Below the pieces are notes generated by a model that worked only from the letters and a program-made list of their open reading frames with translations, ran no database searches and had not been told where the DNA came from. The position numbers and the translations under genes were made by a program. From NCBI RefSeq assembly GCF_001636055.1, contig NZ_CP011789.1:5740501-5804500 (forward strand): a stretch of 64,000 bases of DNA, in the 5' to 3' direction. Position 1 is the first letter of the stretch, and the number at the start of each line of letters is the position of its first letter. Of this stretch, positions 19,130 to 30,222 are shown piece by piece. This stretch comes from Pseudomonas putida (GTDB lineage Bacteria; Pseudomonadota; Gammaproteobacteria; Pseudomonadales; Pseudomonadaceae).

Positions 19130-20281
19130 ATGAAATCTGCTTTGCGCCCTCTGGCCTGGGTGCTCCCGGCCTTGGCCCTGCTGGCCGGCTGCAACGGCGG
19201 CGAGGGCACCAAGCCCGAGCCCCACGCCATCGCCACCTATACCGGTGCCACCTGGCAAGATTTGCCGAGCGTCACTGACAGCGACCTGGTCGCAGGCTTC
19301 CAGGCCTGGCGCAACGGCTGCGAGAAACTCAAGCGCGACCCGGTCTGGGCTGCGACGTGCAGCGCGGCGGCTGCGGTTCCGGGCGATCCCGCCCAGGTAC
19401 GTGCCTTCCTGCAACAGAACCTGCAGGTCTACGGCCTGCGCTCCGCCGAGAACAACGCCAACGGCCTGATCACCGGTTACTACGAACCGGTCTACCCAGG
19501 CAGCCTGACGCGCACGGCACAAGCCCAGGTCCCCGTCTATGGCCCTCCCGACGACATGATCGTGGTCGACCTGGCCAGCGTATACCCGGAGCTCAAAGGC
19601 AAACGCCTTCGCGGTCGTATCGAAGGTCGTGTGCTCAAGCCCTACGACACCGCCGAAGTGATCAACCGCCAGGGTGTGAAGGCGCCGGTGCTGGCCTGGC
19701 TGACCGACCCGATGGACCTGCAGTTCCTGCAGATCCAGGGCTCCGGTCGCGTGCAACTGGAGAGCGGCCGCCAGCTGCGCCTGGGCTACGCCGACCAGAA
19801 CGGCCACCCTTACCGACCGATCGGCCGCTGGCTGGTGGACCAGGGCCAGTTGAAGAAAGAAGACGTGACCATGGGCAGCATCCACGCCTGGGCCCAGGCC
19901 AACCCACAACGGGTGCCGGAGCTGCTGGCGAGCAACCCGAGCTATGTATTCTTCGCCGCAGGCCCCGACAGCGACGAAGGCCCGCGCGGCTCGCTCAACG
20001 TGCCATTGACCGCGGGCTACAGCGTGGCCATCGACCGCAAGGTGATTCCGCTGGGCAGCCTGCTGTGGCTGTCCACCACCCGACCGGACGGCTCGCCGGT
20101 GGTGCGCCCGGTAGGTGCGCAGGACACCGGCGGCGCGATCACCGGCGAGGTGCGCGCCGACCTGTTCTGGGGCACCGGCCCCGAGGCCGGCGAGCTGGCA
20201 GGGAACATGAAGCAGCAGGGGCAGATCTGGATGCTGTGGCCCAAGGGGGCCGCTCTGCCTGAAGTGCCGAAGGTGCCGTGA
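19130..20281 (+). CDS. mltA: Membrane-bound lytic murein transglycosylase A
   Basis: The 383-residue outer-membrane lipoprotein precursor (lipobox LLAGC, Cys21) cleaves peptidoglycan to 1,6-anhydromuropeptides. The MltA segment ANGLITGYYEP and the C-terminal 3D domain AQDTGGAITGEVRADLFWGTG, which supplies the catalytic Asp, are intact. It is expressed divergently from the cytochrome gene. Confidence 0.95.
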   Translation: MKSALRPLAWVLPALALLAGCNGGEGTKPEPHAIATYTGATWQDLPSVTDSDLVAGFQAWRNGCEKLKRDPVWAATCSAAAAVPGDPAQVRAFLQQNLQVYGLRSAENNANGLITGYYEPVYPGSLTRTAQAQVPVYGPPDDMIVVDLASVYPELKGKRLRGRIEGRVLKPYDTAEVINRQGVKAPVLAWLTDPMDLQFLQIQGSGRVQLESGRQLRLGYADQNGHPYRPIGRWLVDQGQLKKEDVTMGSIHAWAQANPQRVPELLASNPSYVFFAAGPDSDEGPRGSLNVPLTAGYSVAIDRKVIPLGSLLWLSTTRPDGSPVVRPVGAQDTGGAITGEVRADLFWGTGPEAGELAGNMKQQGQIWMLWPKGAALPEVPKVP

Positions 20282-20291
20282 TCGGGGGTTG

Positions 20292-20320
20292 AGCTATTGC
20301 GGGGCAAGCCCGCGATAGCT
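20292..20320. repeat. Single REP-type hairpin
   Basis: A 12-bp stem with one G-U pair (20292-20303 with 20309-20320) has loop GCAAG, the REP core. It lies between the convergent ends of mltA and the MAPEG gene and has no T run. Confidence 0.7.
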
Positions 20321-20707
20321 TCATGCCGATACCACGAACAACGACACGATCAACGCCAATCCGGCGAACCACACCAGCGAGCGCAACGCTGCCCAGTCCG
20401 CCAGGTAGCAGATGATGTACAGCAGGCGGCTGGTGATATACAGCACCGCCAGCACATCCTGGGTCACCTGCTCGGCGTTGCCGACGATATCCGCCACCAG
20501 CACCGCTGCGGCAAAGGCTGGAAACGCCTCGTAGCCGTTCTGCTGCGCCGCATTGGCGCGCCGAGGCAGGCCCGAGAGCGTGTCGAGAAAGGCTCGCGGA
20601 TCATGGTTGTCGCTCAAGCCAAAACGGCCACTGGCGACTTTGGCAATCAATGCGCACAAAGGCGGCAGGACCAGGGCGATCAGGATGCACCACAGGGCAA
20701 CGGTCAT
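20321..20707 (-). CDS. MAPEG-family membrane protein
   Basis: The 128-residue protein has about four membrane helices and the MAPEG pattern (SGLPRRANAAQQNGYEAFPAFAAAVLVA, then a C-terminal RLLYIICYLADWAALRSLVWFAG). Eukaryotic relatives are membrane glutathione transferases, but the bacterial function is unknown. It is preceded by GAGGAG and lies 24 bases after the EamA transporter gene on the same strand. Confidence 0.88.
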   Translation of the reverse strand: MTVALWCILIALVLPPLCALIAKVASGRFGLSDNHDPRAFLDTLSGLPRRANAAQQNGYEAFPAFAAAVLVADIVGNAEQVTQDVLAVLYITSRLLYIICYLADWAALRSLVWFAGLALIVSLFVVSA

Positions 20708-20731
20708 GGACAGGCTCCTCGTTCAGAAAGG

Positions 20732-21565
20732 TCAGAGCTTCATCACCAGCATGCCTGCCAGGACCAGCCCGCAAGCTAGGAGTCTCGGGCCGCCAAAAGG
20801 TTCTTTGAGATAGCGCATGCCCAACAGCACCACCAGGATCACACTGACCTCGCGCAGCGCTGCCGCCTCCGCCACCGACCCCAGATGCATGGCCCACAAC
20901 ACCAGGGCATAACTCAGCAATACACACAGCCCGACCGCCAACCCGAGTCGCCATTGGCTGCGCCAGAACAGCACGAAGGGTTCGCGTCGGGCCACGCCCG
21001 CCAGCACCGGGAACGGCCAGGCACTCAGCAGAGTGAGCCAGACCAGGTAGTCCCACGGTTTACCCCACAGGCGCACCGCCTGGCCGTCGAACCAGGTGTA
21101 GCAGCCGATGCACAGGCCGATCAGCGCCACCACCGGCAGCATCGACCAGGGCAACCGATCACCGCCACCGCCCTGCCAGAGCAGACAAGCCATGCCGCAG
21201 GGGATCAGCAGGATGCCAATGATCTGCTGGCCGCTCAGCGACTCACCGGCGAAAGCCAGGGTCAGCCCCAGTACCACCAGCGGCGACAATCCACGCATCA
21301 GAGGATAGACCAGGCCCAGGTCACCGACCCGGTAGGCCTTGATCAGCAGGACACGATAGACCTGCTCGGCCAGCGCCGAGGCCAGCAGCCACGGCCAGAT
21401 CGCGGCCGGAGGGGGCTCGACGAACGCCACCGCGAGCACCGCGAAGACCAGCGCCACCGCGTCCATGCTGGCGATCACCAGCAGGCGTTCTGCGCTGAAC
21501 TTGATGAGGGTGTTCCAGGTGGCATGCAGCAGGGCGGCGATCAGGACGAGGGAAGTTGCCAGCAC
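20732..21565 (-). CDS. EamA/DMT-family transporter
   Basis: The 277-residue protein has ten predicted hydrophobic helices in two EamA repeats, typical of inner-membrane drug/metabolite exporters. It starts with GTG at 21565 behind AAGGAA. The substrate is not predictable. It is probably co-transcribed with the downstream MAPEG gene and is divergent from the antiporter gene. Confidence 0.88.
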   Translation of the reverse strand: MLATSLVLIAALLHATWNTLIKFSAERLLVIASMDAVALVFAVLAVAFVEPPPAAIWPWLLASALAEQVYRVLLIKAYRVGDLGLVYPLMRGLSPLVVLGLTLAFAGESLSGQQIIGILLIPCGMACLLWQGGGGDRLPWSMLPVVALIGLCIGCYTWFDGQAVRLWGKPWDYLVWLTLLSAWPFPVLAGVARREPFVLFWRSQWRLGLAVGLCVLLSYALVLWAMHLGSVAEAAALREVSVILVVLLGMRYLKEPFGGPRLLACGLVLAGMLVMKL

Positions 21566-21765
21566 GCGGAAGGTTCCTTGAACAAGACTCGCGTCACTAT
21601 ATACGCGATCCGGGCAGCGCCTGTAGGCGCCGCTTCAGCCGTGAATTGAGGAACGATCCTGATAATTCCGGTCATAAGGTGTGTCCCGAGTGCTCCGTCA
21701 GGCCATCAAAGAACTGCCCGAGCTGTTCGGGTTACGACTTGGAAGCCATTGTCACAGGATTCAGG

Positions 21766-23001
21766 ATGCTTGAATTAGTTGCCGCGTTCATCTGCCTCAC
21801 CACCCTCCTCACCTATGTGAACTACCGTTTCATCGGCCTGCCGCCCGCCATCGGCGTGATGGTCACCGCCCTGCTGTTCTCACTGATCCTGCAAGGCCTG
21901 AGCCTGATCGGCTTTCCCGGCCTGGAGGAACGCGTCGAAGGCTTGATGAACCAGATCGACTTCAATGACCTGCTGATGCACTGGATGCTGTCGTTCCTGC
22001 TGTTCGCGGGCGCGTTGCACGTCAACCTCGGCGACCTGCGCAGCTACCGCTGGCCAATCGGCCTGCTCGCCACCATCGGCGTTCTGATCGCCACCGTGGT
22101 AATCGGCTATCTCGCCCACTGGGTGTTCGCGATGTTCGGCTGGGACGTACCGCTGATCTACTGCCTGCTCTTCGGCGCGCTGATCTCGCCGACCGACCCC
22201 ATCGCGGTGCTCGGTGCACTGCGTACCGCCAACGCCTCCAAACCGCTGAAGACCACCATCGTCGGTGAGTCGCTGTTCAACGACGGCACCGCGGTGGTGG
22301 TGTTCACCGTGCTGCTGGGCATCATTCAGCTCGGCGAGACGCCAAGCGTTTCCGACACCGCCACCCTGTTCGCCCGCGAAGCCGTAGGCGGCGTGGTGTT
22401 CGGTGGGCTGATCGGCTACGCCACCTACCGCATGATCAAAAGCATCGAGCAGTATCAGGTCGAGGTGATGCTGACCTTGGCACTGGTGATCGGTGGCTCG
22501 GCCATGTGCTACGAACTGCACGTGTCGGCGCCGATCGCCATGGTGGTAGCCGGCCTGATCATCGGCAACCTGGGGCGTAACCTGGCGATGAACGACATGA
22601 CCCGTCGCTACATGGATGGTTTCTGGGAGCTGATCGACGACATGCTCAACGCCCTGCTCTTCGCCCTGATCGGCCTGGAGCTGTTGCTGCTGCCGTTCAA
22701 CTGGCTGCACCTGGCAGCAGGTGGCGTGCTTGCGGTCGCGGTGCTGGCATCGCGCCTGTTGACCGTGGCACCAGCCATCGTCTTGCTGCGGCGCTGGCGC
22801 GAAGTGCCACGTGGCACGGTGCGGGTATTGACCTGGGGAGGCCTGCGCGGGGGTGTATCGGTGGCCCTGGCGCTGTCGCTGCCGGTGGGTGACGAACGCG
22901 ACCTGTTGCTGTCGATCACCTACATCGTGGTGCTGTCGTCGATCCTGGTGCAGGGGCTGACAATCGGCAAGGTGGTGCGACGGGTAAGCGCCCAGCCGTG
23001 A
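21766..23001 (+). CDS. Na+/H+ antiporter, CPA1 (NhaP-like) family
   Basis: The 411-residue inner-membrane protein has about 12 helices. The ion-binding and CPA1 hallmark segments ISPTDPIAVLGAL and GESLFNDGTAVVVF are intact. It would exchange Na+ or K+ for protons in pH and salt homeostasis. The ATG at 21766 follows AGGAT and begins at the first membrane helix; the open frame upstream to 21556 is unsupported. A perfect hairpin follows the stop. Confidence 0.92.
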   Translation: MLELVAAFICLTTLLTYVNYRFIGLPPAIGVMVTALLFSLILQGLSLIGFPGLEERVEGLMNQIDFNDLLMHWMLSFLLFAGALHVNLGDLRSYRWPIGLLATIGVLIATVVIGYLAHWVFAMFGWDVPLIYCLLFGALISPTDPIAVLGALRTANASKPLKTTIVGESLFNDGTAVVVFTVLLGIIQLGETPSVSDTATLFAREAVGGVVFGGLIGYATYRMIKSIEQYQVEVMLTLALVIGGSAMCYELHVSAPIAMVVAGLIIGNLGRNLAMNDMTRRYMDGFWELIDDMLNALLFALIGLELLLLPFNWLHLAAGGVLAVAVLASRLLTVAPAIVLLRRWREVPRGTVRVLTWGGLRGGVSVALALSLPVGDERDLLLSITYIVVLSSILVQGLTIGKVVRRVSAQP

Positions 23002-23011
23002 TGACGATGGC

Positions 23012-23043
23012 GCGCACTTCGCGGGCAAGCCCGCGAAGTGCGC
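23012..23043. repeat. REP-type perfect palindrome between convergent genes
   Basis: A perfect 15-bp inverted repeat (23012-23026 with 23029-23043) with a two-base loop carries the REP core GCGGGCAAGCCCGC. It lies between the ends of the antiporter and thioesterase genes and may help terminate both. Confidence 0.85.
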
Positions 23044-23059
23044 CGCACGGTTTCCAGCT

Positions 23060-23461
23060 CTACTCCACCGCCGAATCCGGGAACTGATCCTGGATGTACT
23101 TGATCTCGGTGCGCCCGTGGGGTGCCGGCAGGCCATCCTCGCCCAGATTGACGAAGACCATCTTGTCGACGGTGAGGATGCTCTTGCGGGTGATCTTGTT
23201 GCGCACTTCGCACTGCAGGGTGATCGAGGTGCGGCCGAACTCGGTGGCGGTGATACCCAGCTCGATGATCTCGCCCTGGCGCGAGGCGCTGACGAAGTTG
23301 ATCTCGGAAATATACTTGGTCACCACCCGCTGGTTGCCCAACTGGACGATGGCGTAGATCGCCGCTTCCTCGTCGATCCAGCGCAACAGGCTGCCACCGA
23401 ACAAGGTGCCGTTGGGATTGAGGTCTTCGGGTTTTACCCATTTGCGCGTGTGGAAATTCAT
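23060..23461 (-). CDS. Acyl-CoA thioesterase, hotdog fold (YciA-like)
   Basis: The 133-residue protein fits YciA-type acyl-CoA thioesterases: NPNGTLFGGSLLRWIDEEAA holds the helix and the catalytic Asn/Asp region of the hotdog fold, followed by VVTKYISEINFVSASRQGEIIE. It would release CoA from short to medium acyl-CoA in the cytoplasm. The ATG at 23461 is preceded by CAGGAG. Confidence 0.9.
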   Translation of the reverse strand: MNFHTRKWVKPEDLNPNGTLFGGSLLRWIDEEAAIYAIVQLGNQRVVTKYISEINFVSASRQGEIIELGITATEFGRTSITLQCEVRNKITRKSILTVDKMVFVNLGEDGLPAPHGRTEIKYIQDQFPDSAVE

Positions 23462-23550
23462 TACAACTCCTGACGTGCCTGACTGACGTGGGGTAATGAT
23501 GGCAGACCCGCCGGTCAGCCTCCATTGAACATCGACTATCGTCGCGATAA

Positions 23551-25167
<1,617 letters not shown>

Positions 25168-25222
25168 GCGGCATGCGGCGCGCACTGCGCGCCGCAGCAG
25201 CGCAAGGATCTGAACGACGCCC

Positions 25223-25257
25223 AAGCCAGATCGGCCATCACCGATCTGGCTTTTATT
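25223..25257 (+). terminator. Terminator between ahcY and metF
   Basis: A perfect 12-bp stem (25223-25234 with 25241-25252) with a six-base loop is followed by TTTTATTT. A second GC-only hairpin lies just upstream (about 25177-25197). Together they should limit read-through into metF, for which I see no separate promoter. Confidence 0.85.
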
Positions 25258-25298
25258 TGCAGCTTGGCGCTTGAAGCACGCTGCCAGAGGAACGACCG

Positions 25299-26144
25299 AT
25301 GTCCCAGGAACGCCGCTACAGTTTCGAGTTCTTCCCGACCAAGACCGATGCCGGTCACGAAAAACTCATGGCCGTTGCCCGTCAACTGGCCACCTATAAC
25401 CCCGACTTCTTCTCCTGCACTTACGGCGCCGGCGGCTCGACTCGCGACCGGACGCTGAACACCGTGCTGCAACTGGAAAACGAAGTGAAGGTCCCGGCAG
25501 CCCCGCACCTGTCGTGCGTCGGCGACAGCAAGGACGACCTGCGCGCCCTGATCGCCGAATACAAGGCGGCCGGAATCAAGCGCATCGTCGCCCTGCGCGG
25601 TGACCTGCCATCCGGCATGGGCATGGCCAGTGGCGAATTGCGCCATGCCAGCGACCTGGTCGAGTTCATCCGCCAGGAAACCGGTGACCACTTCCACCTG
25701 GAAGTTGCCGCCTACCCCGAAATGCACCCGCAGGCGCACAACTTCGAGGACGACCTGGCCAACTTCGTACACAAGGTCAAGGCCGGTGCCGACAGCGCCA
25801 TCACCCAGTACTTCTTCAACGCCGACAGCTACTTCTACTTCGTCGAGCGCGTACAGAAGCTGGGCGTGGATATTCCGGTAGTGCCCGGCATCATGCCGAT
25901 CACCAACTACAGCAAGCTGGCGCGCTTCTCCGACGCCTGTGGTGCCGAGATTCCGCGCTGGATCCGCAAGCAGCTGGAAGCCTACGGCGACGATGCCACC
26001 AGCATCCAGGCATTCGGTGAAGAAGTGATCAGCAAGATGTGCGAAGAGCTGCTGCAAGGTGGCGCACCGGGCCTGCACTTCTACACGCTGAACCAGGCCG
26101 AGCCGAGCCTGGCGATCTGGAACAACCTCAAGCTGCCGCGCTGA
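25299..26144 (+). CDS. metF: 5,10-methylenetetrahydrofolate reductase
   Basis: The 281-residue flavoenzyme reduces methylene-THF to methyl-THF, the methyl donor for methionine synthase. The N-terminal SFEFFPTK motif, the SCTYGAGGSTRDRT loop, and ITQYFFNADSYFYF with PGIMPITNYSKL are characteristic. It follows ahcY after a terminator, behind AGAGGAACG. With metK and ahcY it completes most of the SAM cycle in this window. Confidence 0.97.
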   Translation: MSQERRYSFEFFPTKTDAGHEKLMAVARQLATYNPDFFSCTYGAGGSTRDRTLNTVLQLENEVKVPAAPHLSCVGDSKDDLRALIAEYKAAGIKRIVALRGDLPSGMGMASGELRHASDLVEFIRQETGDHFHLEVAAYPEMHPQAHNFEDDLANFVHKVKAGADSAITQYFFNADSYFYFVERVQKLGVDIPVVPGIMPITNYSKLARFSDACGAEIPRWIRKQLEAYGDDATSIQAFGEEVISKMCEELLQGGAPGLHFYTLNQAEPSLAIWNNLKLPR

Positions 26145-26177
26145 AACCTATTGGTAACAATAGCTTAAGCAATGATT

Positions 26178-26204
26178 AAGGCTCCGAACGTAGATTGGAG
26201 CCTT
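26178..26204 (+). terminator. Hairpin after metF, weak terminator
   Basis: AAGGCTCC (26178-26185) pairs with GGAGCCTT (26197-26204), but the following TTGATCATT has only a short T-rich tract. Confidence 0.45.
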
Positions 26205-26235
26205 GATCATTCAAGCTGATACCAGGTTTCCCCCG

Positions 26236-27312
26236 ATGCAGCCGTGCAACCGTGACACCCCGCAACTCGTCTACCTCGCCTTCGGCCCGGCTACCTATCA
26301 CCAGGAAGCCTGCTTCAGCATCGTCAGCGCCCTGGCCAACCTGCGCAAGACGCCAGGTGAAGCCATGGACATCCAGGTCTACACCGACAACCCCGAACCC
26401 TACGCCAAGCTGCCCGTCACCGTGCACCTGCTCGATGAGCACACGCGTACAACCTGGAACCAGCCGCACGGGTATCACTTTCGCAGCAAGCATGTGCTGC
26501 TGCGCCATGTCCTCGAACAGCACCCGCTGGCAGTGCTGATCGATACCGATACCTTTTTCCGCCAATCGCCCATAGAGCTGTTCCGCCGGGTAAAGCCCGG
26601 CAGCCTGCTGTGCAATGCCATTGGCGGTCGCTACGGCGAAAACCAGAAGTGCCTGCTGTACAAGAACCTGCTGACGCTCCTGCAACAGCGTGCCCTGGCC
26701 GACTGCCAGATGCCGCTGGTCAACTCCGGTGTCATGGGCCTGACTGCACAGGATGCAACGATCCTGGACCACTCCATCGCGCTGATGGACGAGCTTTATC
26801 CCCTGGCACGCGAGGCCTATACGCTCGAGGAGTTCTGCCTGGCGGTCGCCGCCTACCGCACGTTGCAACTGGCCACCTGCACCGACGTCATCCATCACTA
26901 TTGGAGCCGCAAGGCCCAGTTCCGTGCCAAGATCCAGGCGTGGTTGCGCAAGCACGGCGACGATCCATTCGGCGAGGCCGCGATGGCCGACATCACGCTG
27001 GTCAACGATCAACTGCCTCGCCCCCCCACCCTGCACCGCCTCGGCTACAAGGCCATGAGCCTCACGCTACCCAGTCGTCACCGCCAGTTCGCCCGTGAAC
27101 TGCTCTACGGCTGCTACCCCTACGACAACGAATTCGACCGCGCCTGCGCCACGGCGTGGTGGGACAAGGCCCTGGAAAACTTCAATCAGCGCCAGGGCGG
27201 CATGAGCCCCGAGCAACTGCGCGAATGCTTGCGCCAACCCGGCCTTCGTCTGTCGCTGGGCACGCGTCACAAAGATATCGAACGGCATCTGATCGACGCA
27301 CAGCAAGCCTGA
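26236..27312 (+). CDS. Glycosyltransferase-like protein (GT-A fold), function unknown
   Basis: This 358-residue soluble protein opens with LVYLAFGPATYHQEACFSIVSAL and contains VLIDTDTFF, a DxD-type metal and nucleotide-sugar motif at residues 103-105, followed later by VNSGVMGL. These features suggest a GT-A nucleotide-sugar transferase. No membrane segment or signal is seen. It stands alone between metF and rhlE, not in a polysaccharide cluster, so acceptor and product are unknown. The ATG at 26236 is preferred over a TTG at 26203, which lies inside the metF hairpin. Confidence 0.6.
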   Translation: MQPCNRDTPQLVYLAFGPATYHQEACFSIVSALANLRKTPGEAMDIQVYTDNPEPYAKLPVTVHLLDEHTRTTWNQPHGYHFRSKHVLLRHVLEQHPLAVLIDTDTFFRQSPIELFRRVKPGSLLCNAIGGRYGENQKCLLYKNLLTLLQQRALADCQMPLVNSGVMGLTAQDATILDHSIALMDELYPLAREAYTLEEFCLAVAAYRTLQLATCTDVIHHYWSRKAQFRAKIQAWLRKHGDDPFGEAAMADITLVNDQLPRPPTLHRLGYKAMSLTLPSRHRQFARELLYGCYPYDNEFDRACATAWWDKALENFNQRQGGMSPEQLRECLRQPGLRLSLGTRHKDIERHLIDAQQA

Positions 27313-27651
27313 GTACAGCCCTGCTGGCGATCGCGGAGCGCCCCTGTACTGCCCAGCATGCGCGCAACGCAAACTCCGCCGAACATTTTCTCGACGCCGT
27401 TGAGCAGCAGGATCGCAGCACATCGCGATAGCTCTGTTATACTCGGGCCTTCCCGCCCGGCTCACGCCCGGACGCTCGGCCTCGCAAAAGGCATCTCGAC
27501 CAGCAGCGACGCACCCTCAAGTGCCCGCCCGCCGCCTCCAGGATGCGCAGTGTAAGCCCAGCTGGACCGGACGCGATCGCATCCCACCGATGCCCGTCGC
27601 GCCAGGCAGAACATCCCACAGGGCCCAGCCCACACGAGAACAGGATTGCCC
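27313..27651 (+). other. 339-base region without a gene: rhlE promoter and long leader
   Basis: A consensus-like -10 TATACT lies at 27438-27443, which would give an rhlE leader of about 200 bases; I see no good -35. AGTACAG/CTGTACT (27312-27318 with 27344-27350) could form a long-loop hairpin after the preceding gene. The leader is GC-rich, with short CGGGC/GCCCG pairing at 27444-27459. No coding potential stands out. Confidence 0.45.
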
Positions 27652-29556
27652 ATGTCCTTTGCTTCCCTCGGTCTCTCCGAGGCACTTGTCCGCGCTATCG
27701 AGGCTGCGGGCTACACCCAGCCTACCCCGGTGCAACAGCGGGCCATTCCCGCCGTGTTGCAAGGCCGCGACCTGATGGTCGCCGCGCAGACTGGCACTGG
27801 TAAAACCGGTGGCTTCGCCCTGCCGATCCTCGAGCGCCTGTTCCCAGGTGGTCACCCCGACAAATCGCAGCGTCACGGCCCGCGCCAACCGCGCGTCCTG
27901 GTCCTGACCCCGACCCGCGAACTGGCCGCACAGGTCCACGACAGCTTCAAGATCTATGCCCGCGACCTGAACTTCATCAGCGCCTGCATCTTCGGCGGTG
28001 TCGGCATGAACCCACAGATCCAGGCGATGGCCAAGGGTGTCGACGTTCTGGTCGCCTGCCCGGGCCGTCTGCTCGACCTGGCCGGCCAAGGCAGCGTCGA
28101 CCTGTCCAAGGTGGAAATTCTCGTTCTGGACGAAGCCGACCGCATGCTCGACATGGGCTTCATCCATGACGTGAAGAAAGTCCTCGCACGCCTGCCGGCC
28201 AAGCGCCAGAACCTGCTGTTCTCGGCGACCTTCTCCAAGGACATCACCGACCTCGCCGACAAGTTGCTGCACAACCCCGAGCGCATCGAGGTCACGCCGC
28301 CCAATACCACCGTCGAGCGTATCGAGCAGCGCGTCTACCGCCTGCCTGCCAGCCACAAGCGTGCGCTGCTGGCCCACTTGATCACCCTCGGCGCCTGGGA
28401 ACAGGTGCTGGTCTTCACCCGTACCAAGCACGGCGCCAACCGCCTTGCCGAGTACCTCGAAAAGCACGGTCTGACCGCTGCCGCGATCCACGGCAACAAG
28501 AGCCAGAATGCGCGCACCAAGGCTCTGGCCGACTTCAAGGCCAACAGCGTGCGAGTGCTGGTCGCCACTGACATCGCCGCCCGTGGCCTGGACATCGACC
28601 AGTTGCCGCACGTGGTCAACTTCGAACTGCCCAACGTCGAGGAAGACTACGTTCACCGCATCGGTCGTACTGGCCGTGCTGGCCGCTCCGGTGAAGCCAT
28701 TTCGCTGGTGGCACCTGACGAAGAGAAACTGCTCAAGAGCATCGAGCGGGTGACCAAGCAGAAGATCCCGGATGGCGACCTGATGGGCTTCGATGCCTCG
28801 CAGGTCGAGGCCGAGAAACCCGAGGTGCGCGAGCGCCAGCAGAACAACGGCCGTGGCGGGCGCAACCAGCAGCAACGTGCCGAAGGCAGCAAGGAAGGCA
28901 GCGGCGGACGCAAGGACAAGGGCAAGGACAAAGGCAAGGCCAAGCAACAGGCCGCCGACAAGCCTGCCGACAAGGGCACTGCGGGCGACAAGCCGCAGCA
29001 GAAGAAGCAGGAGCCACGCAAGCAGCGCGACAACAGGAAGCCGCGTCAGCAGCAGGCCGGCCAGGCCCAGGGCAATGCCCCCAAAGTACCCGCCGATCGC
29101 GACCCGGAAGAGTTCCTGGACGACGATATCGACAACTTCGGTAACCGCGCCGACTACGTCAGCCCTTACCAGAACGGCAAGAACCAGGGCCGCAACCGTC
29201 GCCCGGGCGGCAACGGCGGGCAGGCTCAAGGCCAGGGGCAGCGTTCGGGTTCGGGCCAGCCTCGCAGCAACAACGGTAGCGGCGGCCAGCGCCAGGGCGG
29301 CCAGGGTTCTGGCGAGAAGCGCCCCCGCAACAACAATGGTGGTGGTGCACGCCGCGATGGCAACCCGGGCCGTGCGCGCCGGGACGACAGCAACCGCCAG
29401 GAACCTGCCGTACGCAATCCGCGCGAGTCGCAGAGCACGCCTGTGATCATCCGCAAGGAATCCAAGCTCGACCGCTACCCGACGCCCGAGCAACTGGACG
29501 ACCTGCCGAGCCGCCCCCGTGGCGAGCGTCCGGCGCTGTTGACCCGCAAGGGCTGA
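27652..29556 (+). CDS. rhlE: DEAD-box ATP-dependent RNA helicase RhlE
   Basis: The 634-residue protein has the complete helicase core: Q motif ([10 protein letters not shown]), motif I AQTGTGKT, Ia PTRELAAQ, motif II DEAD in [11 protein letters not shown], motif III SAT and motif [15 protein letters not shown], in about 380 residues. A low-complexity basic tail of about 250 residues rich in Gln, Gly, Lys, Arg and Asn follows, the RNA-tethering tail usual in pseudomonad RhlE. It would unwind structured RNA in the cold and in mRNA decay. The ATG at 27652 follows AGGA. Confidence 0.95.
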   Translation: MSFASLGLSEALVRAIEAAGYTQPTPVQQRAIPAVLQGRDLMVAAQTGTGKTGGFALPILERLFPGGHPDKSQRHGPRQPRVLVLTPTRELAAQVHDSFKIYARDLNFISACIFGGVGMNPQIQAMAKGVDVLVACPGRLLDLAGQGSVDLSKVEILVLDEADRMLDMGFIHDVKKVLARLPAKRQNLLFSATFSKDITDLADKLLHNPERIEVTPPNTTVERIEQRVYRLPASHKRALLAHLITLGAWEQVLVFTRTKHGANRLAEYLEKHGLTAAAIHGNKSQNARTKALADFKANSVRVLVATDIAARGLDIDQLPHVVNFELPNVEEDYVHRIGRTGRAGRSGEAISLVAPDEEKLLKSIERVTKQKIPDGDLMGFDASQVEAEKPEVRERQQNNGRGGRNQQQRAEGSKEGSGGRKDKGKDKGKAKQQAADKPADKGTAGDKPQQKKQEPRKQRDNRKPRQQQAGQAQGNAPKVPADRDPEEFLDDDIDNFGNRADYVSPYQNGKNQGRNRRPGGNGGQAQGQGQRSGSGQPRSNNGSGGQRQGGQGSGEKRPRNNNGGGARRDGNPGRARRDDSNRQEPAVRNPRESQSTPVIIRKESKLDRYPTPEQLDDLPSRPRGERPALLTRKG

Positions 29557-29559
29557 CAG

Positions 29560-29596
29560 AAACGACAAGGGGCCGCATAGCGGCCCCTTGTCGTTT
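29560..29596. terminator. Bidirectional terminator between rhlE and yceI
   Basis: A perfect 17-bp stem (29560-29576 with 29580-29596) has a three-base loop and A/T ends on both sides. It serves the convergent rhlE and yceI transcripts. Confidence 0.9.
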
Positions 29597-29609
29597 CAGA
29601 TGACGCGAA

Positions 29610-30188
29610 TCACTTCTGCTTCACGCCTTCCAGGCTGATGTCCAGATCCAGGGTCTGGGAAGTCGGGCCTGGGCCCTTGATGCCAAAGTCGTTCAGGTTC
29701 AGCGTGGTCTTGGCGTTGAAGCCAGCGCGCTCGCCACCCCACGGGTCCTTGCCCTCGCCGTTGAACACGGCCTTGAAGGTGACCGGCTTGGTCACGCCAT
29801 GCAGGGTCAGGTCGCCGGTTACGTCGGCAGTCTTGTCACCGGTGGACTTGACGGCCGTGGAGACGAACTTGGCGTCCGGATATTTCTTCACGTCCAGGAA
29901 GTCGGCGCTGGCGATGTGCTTGTCGCGCTCGGCATGGTTGGAACACAGGCTGGCAGTCTTCAGGTCGACGCTGATCTTGCTGGCTTCAGGCTTGGCGCTG
30001 TCCCAGGAGAACGAACCGTCGAAGTCCTTGAATGTGCCGTGGATGAAGCTGTAGCCCAAGTGGCTGATCTTCCAGTCGACGAAAGCATGCTGGCCTTCCT
30101 TGTCGATCTTGTAGTCAGCGGCCATGGCCTGACCAGCGCCAATCAGAGCGGTACCGAGCGCCAGGGCGGCAAAAGTCTTTTTCAACAT
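29610..30188 (-). CDS. YceI-family periplasmic lipid-binding protein
   Basis: The 192-residue precursor has a Sec signal ([27 protein letters not shown]) and a YceI lipocalin-like barrel ([42 protein letters not shown]). Family members bind polyisoprenoids such as ubiquinone precursors. The start at 30188 follows AAGGAAGTAAGG and begins the signal peptide. It follows the cytochrome b561 gene by 34 bases, the common cybB-yceI pairing. Confidence 0.93.
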   Translation of the reverse strand: MLKKTFAALALGTALIGAGQAMAADYKIDKEGQHAFVDWKISHLGYSFIHGTFKDFDGSFSWDSAKPEASKISVDLKTASLCSNHAERDKHIASADFLDVKKYPDAKFVSTAVKSTGDKTADVTGDLTLHGVTKPVTFKAVFNGEGKDPWGGERAGFNAKTTLNLNDFGIKGPGPTSQTLDLDISLEGVKQK

Positions 30189-30222
30189 CCTTACTTCCTT
30201 CCTTTGCAATTGAGGTTGAGAG

